64,000 nt of DNA from Phycisphaerales bacterium UBA7800 (GTDB lineage Bacteria > Planctomycetota > Phycisphaerae > Phycisphaerales > Phycisphaeraceae), in assembly GCA_002480565.1 (NCBI GenBank), contig DLCK01000051.1:62001-126000 (forward strand). Reading direction: 5' to 3'. This document shows, piece by piece, positions 34,324-41,208 of the stretch (the stretch's first letter is position 1; every line of letters begins with the position of its first letter). The notes beneath the pieces are model-generated. The model was not told the origin of the DNA, searched no databases, and was given only the letters and a program-made list of their open reading frames with translations. Made by a program: the position numbers and the translations under genes.

Positions 34324-35081
34324 GCGATTAACCTCGATCTTGAAATAATCCTTGACCGCCCATGATGCCCCGCGTCGATGATGCGCGAATTGAAAGGACA
34401 AAGGATTGGGGATGATGGTTCAGTCGGGCCGCCACCTAAGGTTACCGGCGGGTCGGACGCGGCGTCGGTCACAGTGCCATATTCGACCAGATTGCCTGAA
34501 CCAACTCTGGGAGCATGCGGTCCGGCACCTGTCAGATTTTCCCAGTACCTGGCCAAGCCGGTTGAGATGGTGTCAGGTGGTCCACCTGCTGCAAGGGTGG
34601 CGATTTCGGCGGGGGTGAGGACACGTGTCCATTGCGCGGGCAGCGACACCTTGCAAGTTGCGCTTGGGAAAAAAAAGCCGCCGCCAAAGTTAAAACCGCC
34701 GATGATCAATTCGTTATTGACCACGGGCTCAAGCGATGTGTTGGCTGTCGCAACTTGTGTGGCTCCAACATACGATGCTACGTCACCGTTTGCAGCCCAT
34801 GTAAATGCAATCTGCTGCCAACCAGTACCAATGTACGCCGCTGGATCTGTCAGTTCCAGCGCGCCTCCAGATGATGCAATTGATGGGGCAAACTTGCCAT
34901 CGCTGTAAATGTACAGAGATATGACGTTGCCAGCGGTGGCATCGTGTGCCACCAACGTGTTAGATTCATAACCATCAACTCTCTCTACCCAACAAAGCCA
35001 GGTAAACGGAGGCGTGACCGGACCGGAGCCTGCTGCGTACATGACCCCCGCCTGAATACCTAAATCTGCGGAAAATGTCAT
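34320..35081 (-). CDS. LamG/concanavalin-like tail protein
   Basis: A 253-residue protein with a LamG/ConA-like lectin fold: FTWLCWVERVDGYESNTLVAHDATAGNVISLYIYSDGKF...AYIGTGWQQIAFTWAANGDVASYVGATQVATA...LIIGGFNFGG. These beta-sandwich domains bind sugars. It is likely a receptor-binding or tail-tip protein. The start ATG 35081 follows a very strong GGGGGTGG. The C-terminal portion (about 215-253) is low in complexity. Confidence 0.7.
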   Translation of the reverse strand: MTFSADLGIQAGVMYAAGSGPVTPPFTWLCWVERVDGYESNTLVAHDATAGNVISLYIYSDGKFAPSIASSGGALELTDPAAYIGTGWQQIAFTWAANGDVASYVGATQVATANTSLEPVVNNELIIGGFNFGGGFFFPSATCKVSLPAQWTRVLTPAEIATLAAGGPPDTISTGLARYWENLTGAGPHAPRVGSGNLVEYGTVTDAASDPPVTLGGGPTEPSSPILCPFNSRIIDAGHHGRSRIISRSRLIA

Positions 35082-35130
35082 GCACCACCCCCTGTCAGGC
35101 AAGTACTTTGATTGGCTACTAAATATGCCA

Positions 35131-35727
35131 TCAATATCTCCAAATACTCTGCGGCACCGCGCCGTCTACAAACGCCATTGCCGCATCTGCTGGCACGCGG
35201 ATCCTCCCGCTGCGACTGAGCATGCACGAGGACACGACGGGAACGTGCTCCCGCACCTGGCTGGTTAAGCTGCCCAGACTCATCAGGTGGCAGGGCGGTG
35301 TTGGGATGATGATTTGATTGGACTTCTGGCTTCCCCTGGACCATCGCCTCAAGGCACCTGCAAGCAGGATGCACAAGGTGGGCTTGTTGATCAGCAGATC
35401 CAACGGTAGCTGCTTGCCCACTGATCTGTACCAGCGCCGATAGGCCCGGACCATGAGCGGTTGATGGAGGCTCGAGAACGTGATGGAACCCGTGCGCACT
35501 GCCGAGCGATAGCCACGAATGCGCATCTCAATACCATGCTGCTGAAGGATGACCATGTACCAATACAGCAGTCGCCAGTGATCGTGCCGGCGTGTGATGC
35601 TGATGCGCGCGAGTCTGGAGTTGCCTTTGCCCATGGACATTTCGGCGCCAGTCAACATCACCGCATCAAGCAGCTGATACAAGTCGCCGAAGACGATCGA
35701 GTTTGGATTTAACCTCTCGTTTGTCAA
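35131..35727 (-). CDS. Putative LAGLIDADG-type homing endonuclease
   Basis: A 198-residue protein with the LAGLIDADG_2-like pattern: LLDAVMLTGAEMSMGKGNSRLARISITRRHDHWRLLYWYMVILQQHGI, then SLHQPLMVRAYRRWYRSVGKQLPLDLLINKPTLCILLAG, and a C-terminal RIRVPADAAMAFVDGAVPQSIWRY like the R-I-IP...F...I...S-.YK end. The proteins cut long specific sites to copy themselves. The TTG start (35727) is 62 bases inside the sigma-like gene. GTG 35661 and ATG 35658 are shorter alternatives. Catalytic acidic residues are not all obvious, so activity is uncertain. Confidence 0.6.
   Translation of the reverse strand: MTNERLNPNSIVFGDLYQLLDAVMLTGAEMSMGKGNSRLARISITRRHDHWRLLYWYMVILQQHGIEMRIRGYRSAVRTGSITFSSLHQPLMVRAYRRWYRSVGKQLPLDLLINKPTLCILLAGALRRWSRGSQKSNQIIIPTPPCHLMSLGSLTSQVREHVPVVSSCMLSRSGRIRVPADAAMAFVDGAVPQSIWRY
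35262..35302 (-). promoter_or_regulatory. Bipartite 41-bp late element, copy 7
   Basis: Plus-strand reading: TGGTT, 28 bases, GCGGTGTT. It is embedded in the putative endonuclease gene, about 180 bases before the LamG-gene start. It keeps the invariant spacing. Confidence 0.5.
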
Positions 35728-36241
35728 TATGGATGACCTCAGATAGTTGAGTGGGTGTCAGACCGGTCAGGATGGCGCCAAGACCGATCAGGCGGTTCCT
35801 GGCCGGCTGGCAGTCAATGAACTCAAGGACAGCAATAAATTCGTCGGCCTGGTCAGGATCAAATTCGGTGGGGGAGATATCCGGGGCGGCCAATTCGGTC
35901 CGCTGGGCCGGTTGGTCGAATTCTTGATACGTGACAGATTGGCTGAGCGCCTGGTTTTTGGCTGTATCAGGTGCTCCGTACATCTGCCGAAGACCATGTG
36001 CGGCCGTGCGCAGGGTCACGGTTGCAGCAAATCCCCGGAACGAATCTCCGCGGTCAGGATCGTAGGCTCTGCATGCAGCTAGAAGTCCCTCACCCGCCCA
36101 TTCGACCGCACGCTTGCCATAATGCTTGCGCAGCAGATTTTCGGCCCATGCGAGATTTTCGTCGCAGATGCGTGCTTCGTCGTCGGGGCTGAAATGGGTG
36201 GATTCACAGCCTTTGGCTTGGCTGCGTGGTGACGATGGCAT
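35666..36241 (-). CDS. Sigma-70-like (phage) regulatory protein
   Basis: A 191-residue protein with a sigma region 2-like block: ENLLRKHYGKRAVEWAGEGLLAACRAYDPDRGDSFRGFAATVTLRTAAHGLRQMYG (about 35-90). A C-terminal HTH follows (LTGLTPTQLSEVIHIDKREVKSKLDRLRRLV). Similar short sigma factors direct phage late transcription. It is the second gene of the late strand and lies upstream of the fibre and terminase genes, a suitable place for a late regulator. It may recognise the bipartite elements, though no direct evidence exists. Confidence 0.6.
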   Translation of the reverse strand: MPSSPRSQAKGCESTHFSPDDEARICDENLAWAENLLRKHYGKRAVEWAGEGLLAACRAYDPDRGDSFRGFAATVTLRTAAHGLRQMYGAPDTAKNQALSQSVTYQEFDQPAQRTELAAPDISPTEFDPDQADEFIAVLEFIDCQPARNRLIGLGAILTGLTPTQLSEVIHIDKREVKSKLDRLRRLVSAA

Positions 36242-36353
36242 GATTTTGGCGTGCTTCTTTGGACGATGGCCTACCCATAACCAGCGTCGGTATCGATATG
36301 CACACTATATCGGCAGATGCGTCATCGTGTCTACAGGATGTTGGGTGTAGGGA

Positions 36354-36884
36354 TCAATATTCGTCGCCATACTCAATATCATCTATCTGATCCAACCATT
36401 CGATGTGCTTGGGGTGGTGGACATCCTGATAAAGATCCGGCTGTTTTGGTGGTTCATAAGTCAGCTTCGACCGCTCACCGTACAACATGTCTTTCTGCTC
36501 CGGTGTGTCATCATAGAGCCCAGGGTACTCAGGTGCATTGGCACTGGCTTCCTGCAGTGCTGCGATCAAGCCGGTGAACAGGTCTTCCTCCATCTGATAC
36601 ACCTTGCCGATCAAATCGGCGTGCTGCACCGTCAGCGACATGGCCAACATTTGATCGGCGTATGACGTGGATCCACGCAGCCGCATCAACTGACGCTCCC
36701 ACAGCAGCAACTGGGCAGACGCCTCATTGATCCGATCCGACAAGTCCTGGTTGATCTCATCGCGTCGGTCAGGATCAGACCCCGAGCGCGGGATCAGCCG
36801 GATCGACGGTTCGCCATCTTCTCCGATGCCCCAACGGTCAGCGTTGACAGTGACTGGTCCCGGTTTGCGTGTGGTCTTTGGCAT
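36354..36884 (-). CDS. Uncharacterised helical protein, first late-strand gene
   Basis: A 176-residue acidic helical protein (NQDLSDRINEASAQLLLWERQLMRLRGSTSYADQMLAMSLTVQHADLIGKVYQMEEDLFTGLIAAL). The ends are disordered (acidic C-terminus, QIDDIEYGDEY). It precedes the sigma-like gene. No family. The coiled-coil character suggests a partner-binding regulator or head-packaging factor. Confidence 0.5.
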   Translation of the reverse strand: MPKTTRKPGPVTVNADRWGIGEDGEPSIRLIPRSGSDPDRRDEINQDLSDRINEASAQLLLWERQLMRLRGSTSYADQMLAMSLTVQHADLIGKVYQMEEDLFTGLIAALQEASANAPEYPGLYDDTPEQKDMLYGERSKLTYEPPKQPDLYQDVHHPKHIEWLDQIDDIEYGDEY

Positions 36885-36924
36885 CCCATGATTGTATGCA
36901 CCTTATGTGGCTCACGCGCGAGAC

Positions 36925-36954
36925 ATAAAAGCCAATTTTTCCACAGATGATCAA
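36925..36954 (-). promoter_or_regulatory. Possible promoter for the late-strand genes
   Basis: On the minus strand TTGATC (36954-36949) is followed after 18 bases by TTTTAT (36930-36925), 40 bases upstream of the first late gene. Four to five of six positions fit each hexamer. Confidence 0.3.
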
Positions 36955-37046
36955 CAGCAAAATCAAGAACAAAAATCATCATCATCCGTCATCTGACTTG
37001 GACAATATTTGCGCTATATGTAGGTGCGTCAATATGTCCCACGTTT

Positions 37047-37100
37047 AAAGGTGTTCCCAAAGGTGCTCTCAAAGGTCGTTCCAAAGGTGGGTTTAAAGGT
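37047..37100 (+). repeat. Five 12-bp tandem iterons (AAAGGT at exact 12-base steps)
   Basis: AAAGGT begins at 37047, 37059, 37071, 37083 and 37095 with variable six-base spacers. The region 36885-37601 contains no supported gene. Other content is a pyrimidine-rich then purine-rich tract (37120-37175) and a palindrome AATTTG-TT-CAAATT at 37476-37489. Confidence 0.55.
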
Positions 37101-37601
37101 CCCTATGACGTCTTCTATCTTTCTCTCTTTCTTCTCTCATCTTTCGGGGGGAGAGGGTGCAGGGAGAGGGGGAAAATCAGGCTCGATTTTCGACGACCGA
37201 ATTCTGAGATTTGCGGTGACAATCTGCCGGCACGCTCGACTTGCCCGCTTTGCCAGCCCATTTGCCGCCTGTTTGAGCCGGGTTTACAGGACGGGACGTT
37301 AGTCGCATTTTGCTGGAACGCCGCACAGTCGAACCAGGGGCGATTTTCGGGATTCAGCAGTGCATCTATATAGAATGGGAAAAAGCCATCCGACCAGGTC
37401 AATATCATGGCCTTGCTGCGTCACGATTCGGTTGGACTGAGGTGTGATGCGACGAAATTGGGCTCCGAAATCTGAATTTGTTCAAATTTGCGCGTCATGC
37501 AGATTGATAAGCCTGTCCCGGTCGTGTCATATTTCATAACTGCGATCAAAAAATCTTGACAAGCCGTCTCAAATCATGAAACTGTTGTTAGGGTAATTTT
37601 A

Positions 37602-38027
37602 GTGCCCGTGTTGATGTGGCAATGGGGGCCCAGGAGAAGGGAGTTCGGGGACGTGGAATTATTTGCCGGTCCATTTTCGTATCGTGTATTGGTTGTAAAA
37701 AATCTGAAACATCCTGAGACGGGCCAATCAGTGGATGGCCTAATCAACTTCGACGATCGGGAGATTTACATCAGTGATCAGGCCAGCCGTAGGCGATGGC
37801 TTGAGATTGTGCTTCACGAGTATTGGCACGCCTGGTGTCATCACTTCGGCAAGCTTGAATCGGACGAGGAACAGCAGTGTGACAGGTTTGCTGCTGTGTG
37901 TTTACAGTTCATGAGCACATGGGTTCGCAAGGGGGGTGAGAGTGCGATTGAGTTGTTGGAGGTCAAAGAGATGGGGCCGAAACTGCCGCCTATCCCGGTG
38001 ATTAAGGTTGAGAGGTGGGTGGGGTAG
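37602..38027 (+). CDS. ImmA/IrrE-like metallopeptidase
   Basis: A 141-residue protein with the zinc-binding motif HEYWHAW (about residues 76-82) preceded by RRRWLEIVL, and an acidic ESDEEQQCDRFA motif. This pattern fits ImmA/IrrE-type peptidases, which inactivate XRE repressors to induce mobile elements. It lies near the prophage repressor gene, although pointing the other way. Its last 26 bases overlap convergently with the HSDR_N gene. No DNA-binding part is present. Confidence 0.7.
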   Translation: MPVLMWQWGPRRREFGDVELFAGPFSYRVLVVKNLKHPETGQSVDGLINFDDREIYISDQASRRRWLEIVLHEYWHAWCHHFGKLESDEEQQCDRFAAVCLQFMSTWVRKGGESAIELLEVKEMGPKLPPIPVIKVERWVG

Positions 38028-38799
38028 ATTCTGGGGCTGGCTTGGATTCAACCTTTCTGAGTTTGCGTCCACTGCGTTTGTCAACCAATTTTGCAGCGTC
38101 AGTTGCATCTTTCCCTTCAAGGGCATCGCGTTTAATGACTTCATTTTTGAGGATGTCAGCCAGTGTGTCTTCGTCGACATTGACCTCAACAACGCGTTTG
38201 AGATCCCTTCTTATCGCAGTCAGAACGTTATCGCTGTTGAGTAGCAGTGCAGCGATCATGAATCTACTGGTTGCTTTTTGCAGGTCAAGCATCTTCTCGG
38301 GAACACCTTTTTGGAAGGCATGTTTGCAGATTGGGTACAAAGCCTCAGCAGAATCGGATTTCTTGAAGTCCAGTTCGAGCGTATCGAATCTGTGAACAAT
38401 GTTGTGATCAATCGGCTTGGCAAACACGACACGATACAAGCGCCATTCAACAGCATTGGTCAGAATGACCCATTCAACTCCCTCGTTGGCAGCGTAATCA
38501 ACAGCTTGTTTAATGTGTTTGTCATCAAGCGTTATACCGATTGCTTTAACTTCGATGATGATTGAGATTTTGCTTTTATCGTCGAATTTAACGGCAAGGT
38601 CACAATATGTGCCTCGAATGGCATACTCACCCGTCAGGTCAAGATACTTGTCGTATCCCAATGCCTCAGACATCACATCTTTGATCAATGTGACAGTGTC
38701 AGCTTCGGATATGTCCCTTGTCTTTTGTTGCTCAATGACAGGCTGCATCTGCTTCATGGCAGATAGGATGGTTTCTGAAATCTTTTTAGGTGCGGGCAT
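38002..38799 (-). CDS. HSDR_N-domain (type I restriction R-like) PD-(D/E)xK protein
   Basis: A 265-residue protein. Its N-terminal ~150 residues match the HsdR N-terminal nuclease fold: YDKYLDLTGEYAIRGTYCDLAVKFDDKSKISIIIEVKAIG, where D and E-x-K give the PD-(D/E)xK active site. It lacks the helicase part of HsdR. Stand-alone versions appear in prophage immunity regions. A role in superinfection defence is plausible but unproven. The end overlaps the ImmA-like gene. The C-terminus is Lys/Pro-rich. Confidence 0.75.
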   Translation of the reverse strand: MPAPKKISETILSAMKQMQPVIEQQKTRDISEADTVTLIKDVMSEALGYDKYLDLTGEYAIRGTYCDLAVKFDDKSKISIIIEVKAIGITLDDKHIKQAVDYAANEGVEWVILTNAVEWRLYRVVFAKPIDHNIVHRFDTLELDFKKSDSAEALYPICKHAFQKGVPEKMLDLQKATSRFMIAALLLNSDNVLTAIRRDLKRVVEVNVDEDTLADILKNEVIKRDALEGKDATDAAKLVDKRSGRKLRKVESKPAPESTPPTSQP

Positions 38800-38823
38800 T
38801 TTCCCCCCTTTAAAGCAGTTAAA

Positions 38824-39474
38824 TCATTCCTTCACATACCGACCCACAACAACAGCGGCCAAGACAACATCAGCGTCTTTAACTCGCCTGGTGGGGTGAC
38901 GGTCATTCTCGGGAATCAGGTCGATGTGATCATCATCCACGCGGTGCACGCGCTTGATGGTAGTGCCACCACCTGAATCTTCTGTAAAACGAATTGCGTA
39001 ACGTCGGCCATCTTCGAATCCTTGGTTGTGCCATTCAGAAGGGGAGCAGACAACCACTTCACCTTCCTGGTAACGCGGCATCATCGAATCGCCCGTTACA
39101 ACCAGTCCAAATGCACGAATATCTTCAACGCCTGGAAGCATTGGCAGATAGCTTAAAGCTTCTTCATAGTTGTACGCACCGTTCACTTCAAAATCGCTCC
39201 CCCAGCTTGCCGGAATTTGAGACAGGATTGGAATTTGCCCGTGATGACCGTTGGGGGCGGGTGGTTGCGTGACTGACGCAATGACCTCACCCCATGTGTT
39301 GAAGCCTAGAGCACGGGCGATGGCGATCAGTGTTGCTGCATGAGGCGTTCCAGTCTTGCCAGTTTCAATGCTCTGAATACTGACACGAGAAACGCTGGCT
39401 TCACTTGCAAGCTTTTCTTGGCTCATTCCAAGGTTCGTGCGAGCCTTTTTAATTATTTCACCAAGTTCATGCAT
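38824..39474 (-). CDS. CI-like prophage repressor (XRE HTH + S24 peptidase)
   Basis: A 216-residue protein with an N-terminal XRE HTH (EIIKKARTNLGMSQEKLASEASVSRVSIQSIETGKTG). The C-terminal LexA/CI S24 domain has nucleophile Ser in GDSMMPRY (~residue 131) and general-base Lys in TTIKRV (~173). This architecture keeps the prophage silent and self-cleaves after RecA activation. It is divergent from the first early gene, with operator-like repeats between. The cleavage site is not obvious (no clear A-G). Confidence 0.92.
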   Translation of the reverse strand: MHELGEIIKKARTNLGMSQEKLASEASVSRVSIQSIETGKTGTPHAATLIAIARALGFNTWGEVIASVTQPPAPNGHHGQIPILSQIPASWGSDFEVNGAYNYEEALSYLPMLPGVEDIRAFGLVVTGDSMMPRYQEGEVVVCSPSEWHNQGFEDGRRYAIRFTEDSGGGTTIKRVHRVDDDHIDLIPENDRHPTRRVKDADVVLAAVVVGRYVKE

Positions 39475-39606
39475 TGTATGATTTTAGACAAGTTTTATGC
39501 ATTTGTAAGCAAAGAATAGGTATTAAAATTTCACATTTTCTGTCAAAATGTATTGAAATAGCAAGAAACTTGACATAAACTTTACATCAACACAGGAGCC
39601 AATCCA
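39475..39606. promoter_or_regulatory. Divergent operator/promoter region of repressor and early genes
   Basis: A 132-bp AT-rich switch region. It contains a palindrome ACATTTT-CTGTC-AAAATGT (39535-39553). The minus strand has TTGACA overlapping it, with TAATAC 15 bases on. The plus strand has TTGAAA (39553) with TAAACT 17 bases on, and an AGGAG ribosome-binding site 9 bases before the ATG at 39607. A further ACAA...TTGT pair lies near 39493. Confidence 0.65.
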
Positions 39607-39837
39607 ATGACGAACAATCTTGACGCCATTCGACTGACTGACAAGCCCGCGATTGCGATCGTTGAGCATTATCAACGCCAAGTCGATGACAAGCAGGCCG
39701 GACGAACTCTTGTCCGCATCATTCAGACATTCCACGCGATGGGTGGCCAACTCGGCCCCGTCGCTACACAGGCCCCGGAAGGGCAGGGGGTTGGCGTCAC
39801 TGCCGCCCCCATGCCTTCCGCTACCCAACCAACATGA
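39607..39837 (+). CDS. First early gene, small uncharacterised protein (Cro position)
   Basis: A 76-residue protein, MTNNLDAIRLTDKPAIAIVEHYQRQVDDKQAGRTLVRIIQTFHAMGGQ, mostly helical, with a Pro/Gly-rich end. It starts nine bases after AGGAG. Location opposite the repressor suggests a Cro-type function, but no clear HTH can be recognised. It is followed by two strong terminator hairpins, so downstream early genes need read-through. Confidence 0.55.
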   Translation: MTNNLDAIRLTDKPAIAIVEHYQRQVDDKQAGRTLVRIIQTFHAMGGQLGPVATQAPEGQGVGVTAAPMPSATQPT

Positions 39838-39847
39838 ATTACCTTCG

Positions 39848-39951
39848 CCGGTACGGCTGTGCGTGTTCTAACGAGCCGTGCCGGTGTTTTCCAAACCCCC
39901 TCCGCAGGTCGGGCGAACCCCTAAACCTACTGCGTCCGACCTGAATTTTTT
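39848..39951 (+). terminator. Two tandem intrinsic terminators after the first early gene
   Basis: Stem 1: CCGGTACGGCT (39848-39858) pairs with AGCCGTGCCGG (39874-39884) and is followed by TGTTTT. Stem 2: CAGGTCGG pairs with CCGACCTG (about 39903-39943) and is followed by AATTTTTT. Tandem strong hairpins here suggest regulated read-through, as with N- or Q-type antitermination. Confidence 0.75.
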
Positions 39952-39971
39952 AACTTCAAACCGTAGCGAGC

Positions 39972-40271
39972 ATGAACATGGAAAAACAGAAAAAATCATT
40001 GCAGTTCTTTCAGATGTTTGCCGAGATGGCGAATCAAGGACGGCGATTTCGCTTATCCATTCGCAAGCATCCTAAGGTCTGGTTCTCCGACAGCCGGTCT
40101 TTTGAATCCAATCCAAAGCCACGCAAAGTGACTCGCCAGATTCGCAGGCAGGTTGATAAGGCAGTGGCTGACTTGCGATCCAGCAACAACGGCAAGCCTA
40201 AACACCTGCAAATCTGCACCAATCACAAAAAGGTTCGCTGGATGCTCCGGCACAACGCTATTTCGATGTAA
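39972..40271 (+). CDS. Small basic early protein
   Basis: A 99-residue protein, strongly basic, beginning MNMEKQKKSLQFFQMFAEMANQGRRFRLSIRKHPKVWFSDSRSF. No clear HTH. The many Lys/Arg and aromatic residues fit nucleic-acid binding. It begins 20 bases after the second terminator hairpin, a position suited to an antiterminator, but this is only positional. Confidence 0.5.
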   Translation: MNMEKQKKSLQFFQMFAEMANQGRRFRLSIRKHPKVWFSDSRSFESNPKPRKVTRQIRRQVDKAVADLRSSNNGKPKHLQICTNHKKVRWMLRHNAISM

Positions 40272-40304
40272 TCCATTTTTCATACCAAACACTCTAACCC
40301 ACGG

Positions 40305-40904
40305 ATGATGACCATGAATGACACACGACACACAAACCATCACGCCGGTGACAAAGCCAGTCGGATTCTGGCAGCGATCCACGCCCAGGTCCGTGACGCC
40401 GTTGAGTCTGGCAACCTGCCTGCAAAGCAGCTTTACACCGAGCCGGGCGTAAGCCGTTCAACCGTGGCCAGGATGCTCAGTGACGAAACGCCAACGCCAG
40501 AGGATCAGATGTTCAGCACACTCTGGTACATCATTGACCGCCTGCCATCTGATTTGCAGTTACCGGTGATTCAGACGCTCCTCAATGGTTGGGCTGTCAC
40601 TGTATTGCCTAAGCGAAAAATTGAAACCGATCTGGATGGCAACGGCATTGTTGACGCCAAAGACGAGCGTGAAGCGGCCATGCGATTACTTGATGCAGTC
40701 AACCGCACTGTGCGTCACATCGTTGATGCGGTCGAAGATGGTGAAATCAGTTCGAGCGAGCAAGCGATAGCCATGCGACTGCGAACCGAGATCAACGGTG
40801 CTGTTGACCAGGTTGTACAGATTGCCACAGAAATCGCACATAACAAAACACAACGGCGTAAGGCATTGACGCTTCAAGGGCCACGGATGGCCAACGCTAT
40901 TTGA
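40305..40904 (+). CDS. HTH early regulator with EF-hand-like loop
   Basis: A 199-residue protein. It has an HTH (LPAKQLYTEPGVSRSTVARMLSDETPTPEDQM; about 42-75) and an acidic loop DLDGNGIVDAKDE (about 108-120) with Asp/Asn spacing of an EF-hand calcium site. Helices follow (AMRLLDAVNRTVRHIVDAVEDGEISSSEQAIAM). It may be a CII/early regulator. Starts at 40305, 40308 or 40314 are all ATG and none has a strong Shine-Dalgarno. It lies just before the tmRNA-like RNA. Confidence 0.6.
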   Translation: MMTMNDTRHTNHHAGDKASRILAAIHAQVRDAVESGNLPAKQLYTEPGVSRSTVARMLSDETPTPEDQMFSTLWYIIDRLPSDLQLPVIQTLLNGWAVTVLPKRKIETDLDGNGIVDAKDEREAAMRLLDAVNRTVRHIVDAVEDGEISSSEQAIAMRLRTEINGAVDQVVQIATEIAHNKTQRRKALTLQGPRMANAI

Positions 40905-40912
40905 TTGAACGC

Positions 40913-40998
40913 GGGGCCGAACGTGTTGGTTTCGACCGCCAGCAAAGACCGCATGCGGTAGCTGGTTGGAAACGTGGGTTCGATTCCCACCGGCTCCA
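40913..40998 (+). ncRNA. tmRNA-like small RNA with minimal mRNA domain
   Basis: The 5' end GGGGCCG (40913-40919) pairs with the 3' end CGGCTCC (40991-40997). A T-arm GTGGG-TTCGATT-CCCAC precedes the 3' strand, and GGTTTCGAC (about 40928) matches the conserved 5' tmRNA signature. The centre is only a hairpin CCAGC...GCTGG containing ACCG-CATG-CGGT. True tmRNA is ~350 nt with pseudoknots and a tag ORF; here both are missing. No encoded CCA (ATT follows). It lies between two phage genes, 22 bases before csrA. Confidence 0.6.
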
Positions 40999-41019
40999 TT
41001 AACTGAAAGGAATCAAACC

Positions 41020-41208
41020 ATGCTTGTATTAGCCAGAAAAGTCGGACAGGACATCATCATTGGCGACGACATCATCGTGCGGATCACCGCAATCAAAGAC
41101 GGTAAAGCACTTGTTGGTGTGCAGGCACCTGAAAACATTCGAGTTGATCGCTCGGAGATCAGAGACGCAAGGTTGGTGAGTCCCAAGCTGGAAGGTGGTA
41201 CAGCATGA
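41020..41208 (+). CDS. csrA: CsrA-family RNA-binding regulator
   Basis: A 62-residue CsrA with near-canonical sequence: MLVLARKVGQDIIIGDDIIVRITAIKDGKALVGVQAPENIRVDRSEI. CsrA dimers bind GGA in hairpin loops of mRNA leaders to alter translation. The ATG at 41020 has AAAGGA eight bases upstream. An upstream TTG frame is less likely because it overlaps the tmRNA-like RNA. The GGA in its own Shine-Dalgarno could allow autoregulation. The stop overlaps the next gene as ATGA. A phage copy may redirect host gene expression. Confidence 0.93.
   Translation: MLVLARKVGQDIIIGDDIIVRITAIKDGKALVGVQAPENIRVDRSEIRDARLVSPKLEGGTA

Noticed and set aside
35078..35374. Frame overlapping the putative homing endonuclease, ending ATGA at the LamG start
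   Set aside because: The endonuclease frame fits a family pattern to its end. Only the last 17 codons here could be a leader peptide, and there is no further support.
37024..37302. Plus-strand frame with KVFPKVLSKVVPKV-like repeats
   Set aside because: The repeat arises from the 12-bp iterons and the rest from a pyrimidine/purine tract. No ribosome site or family.
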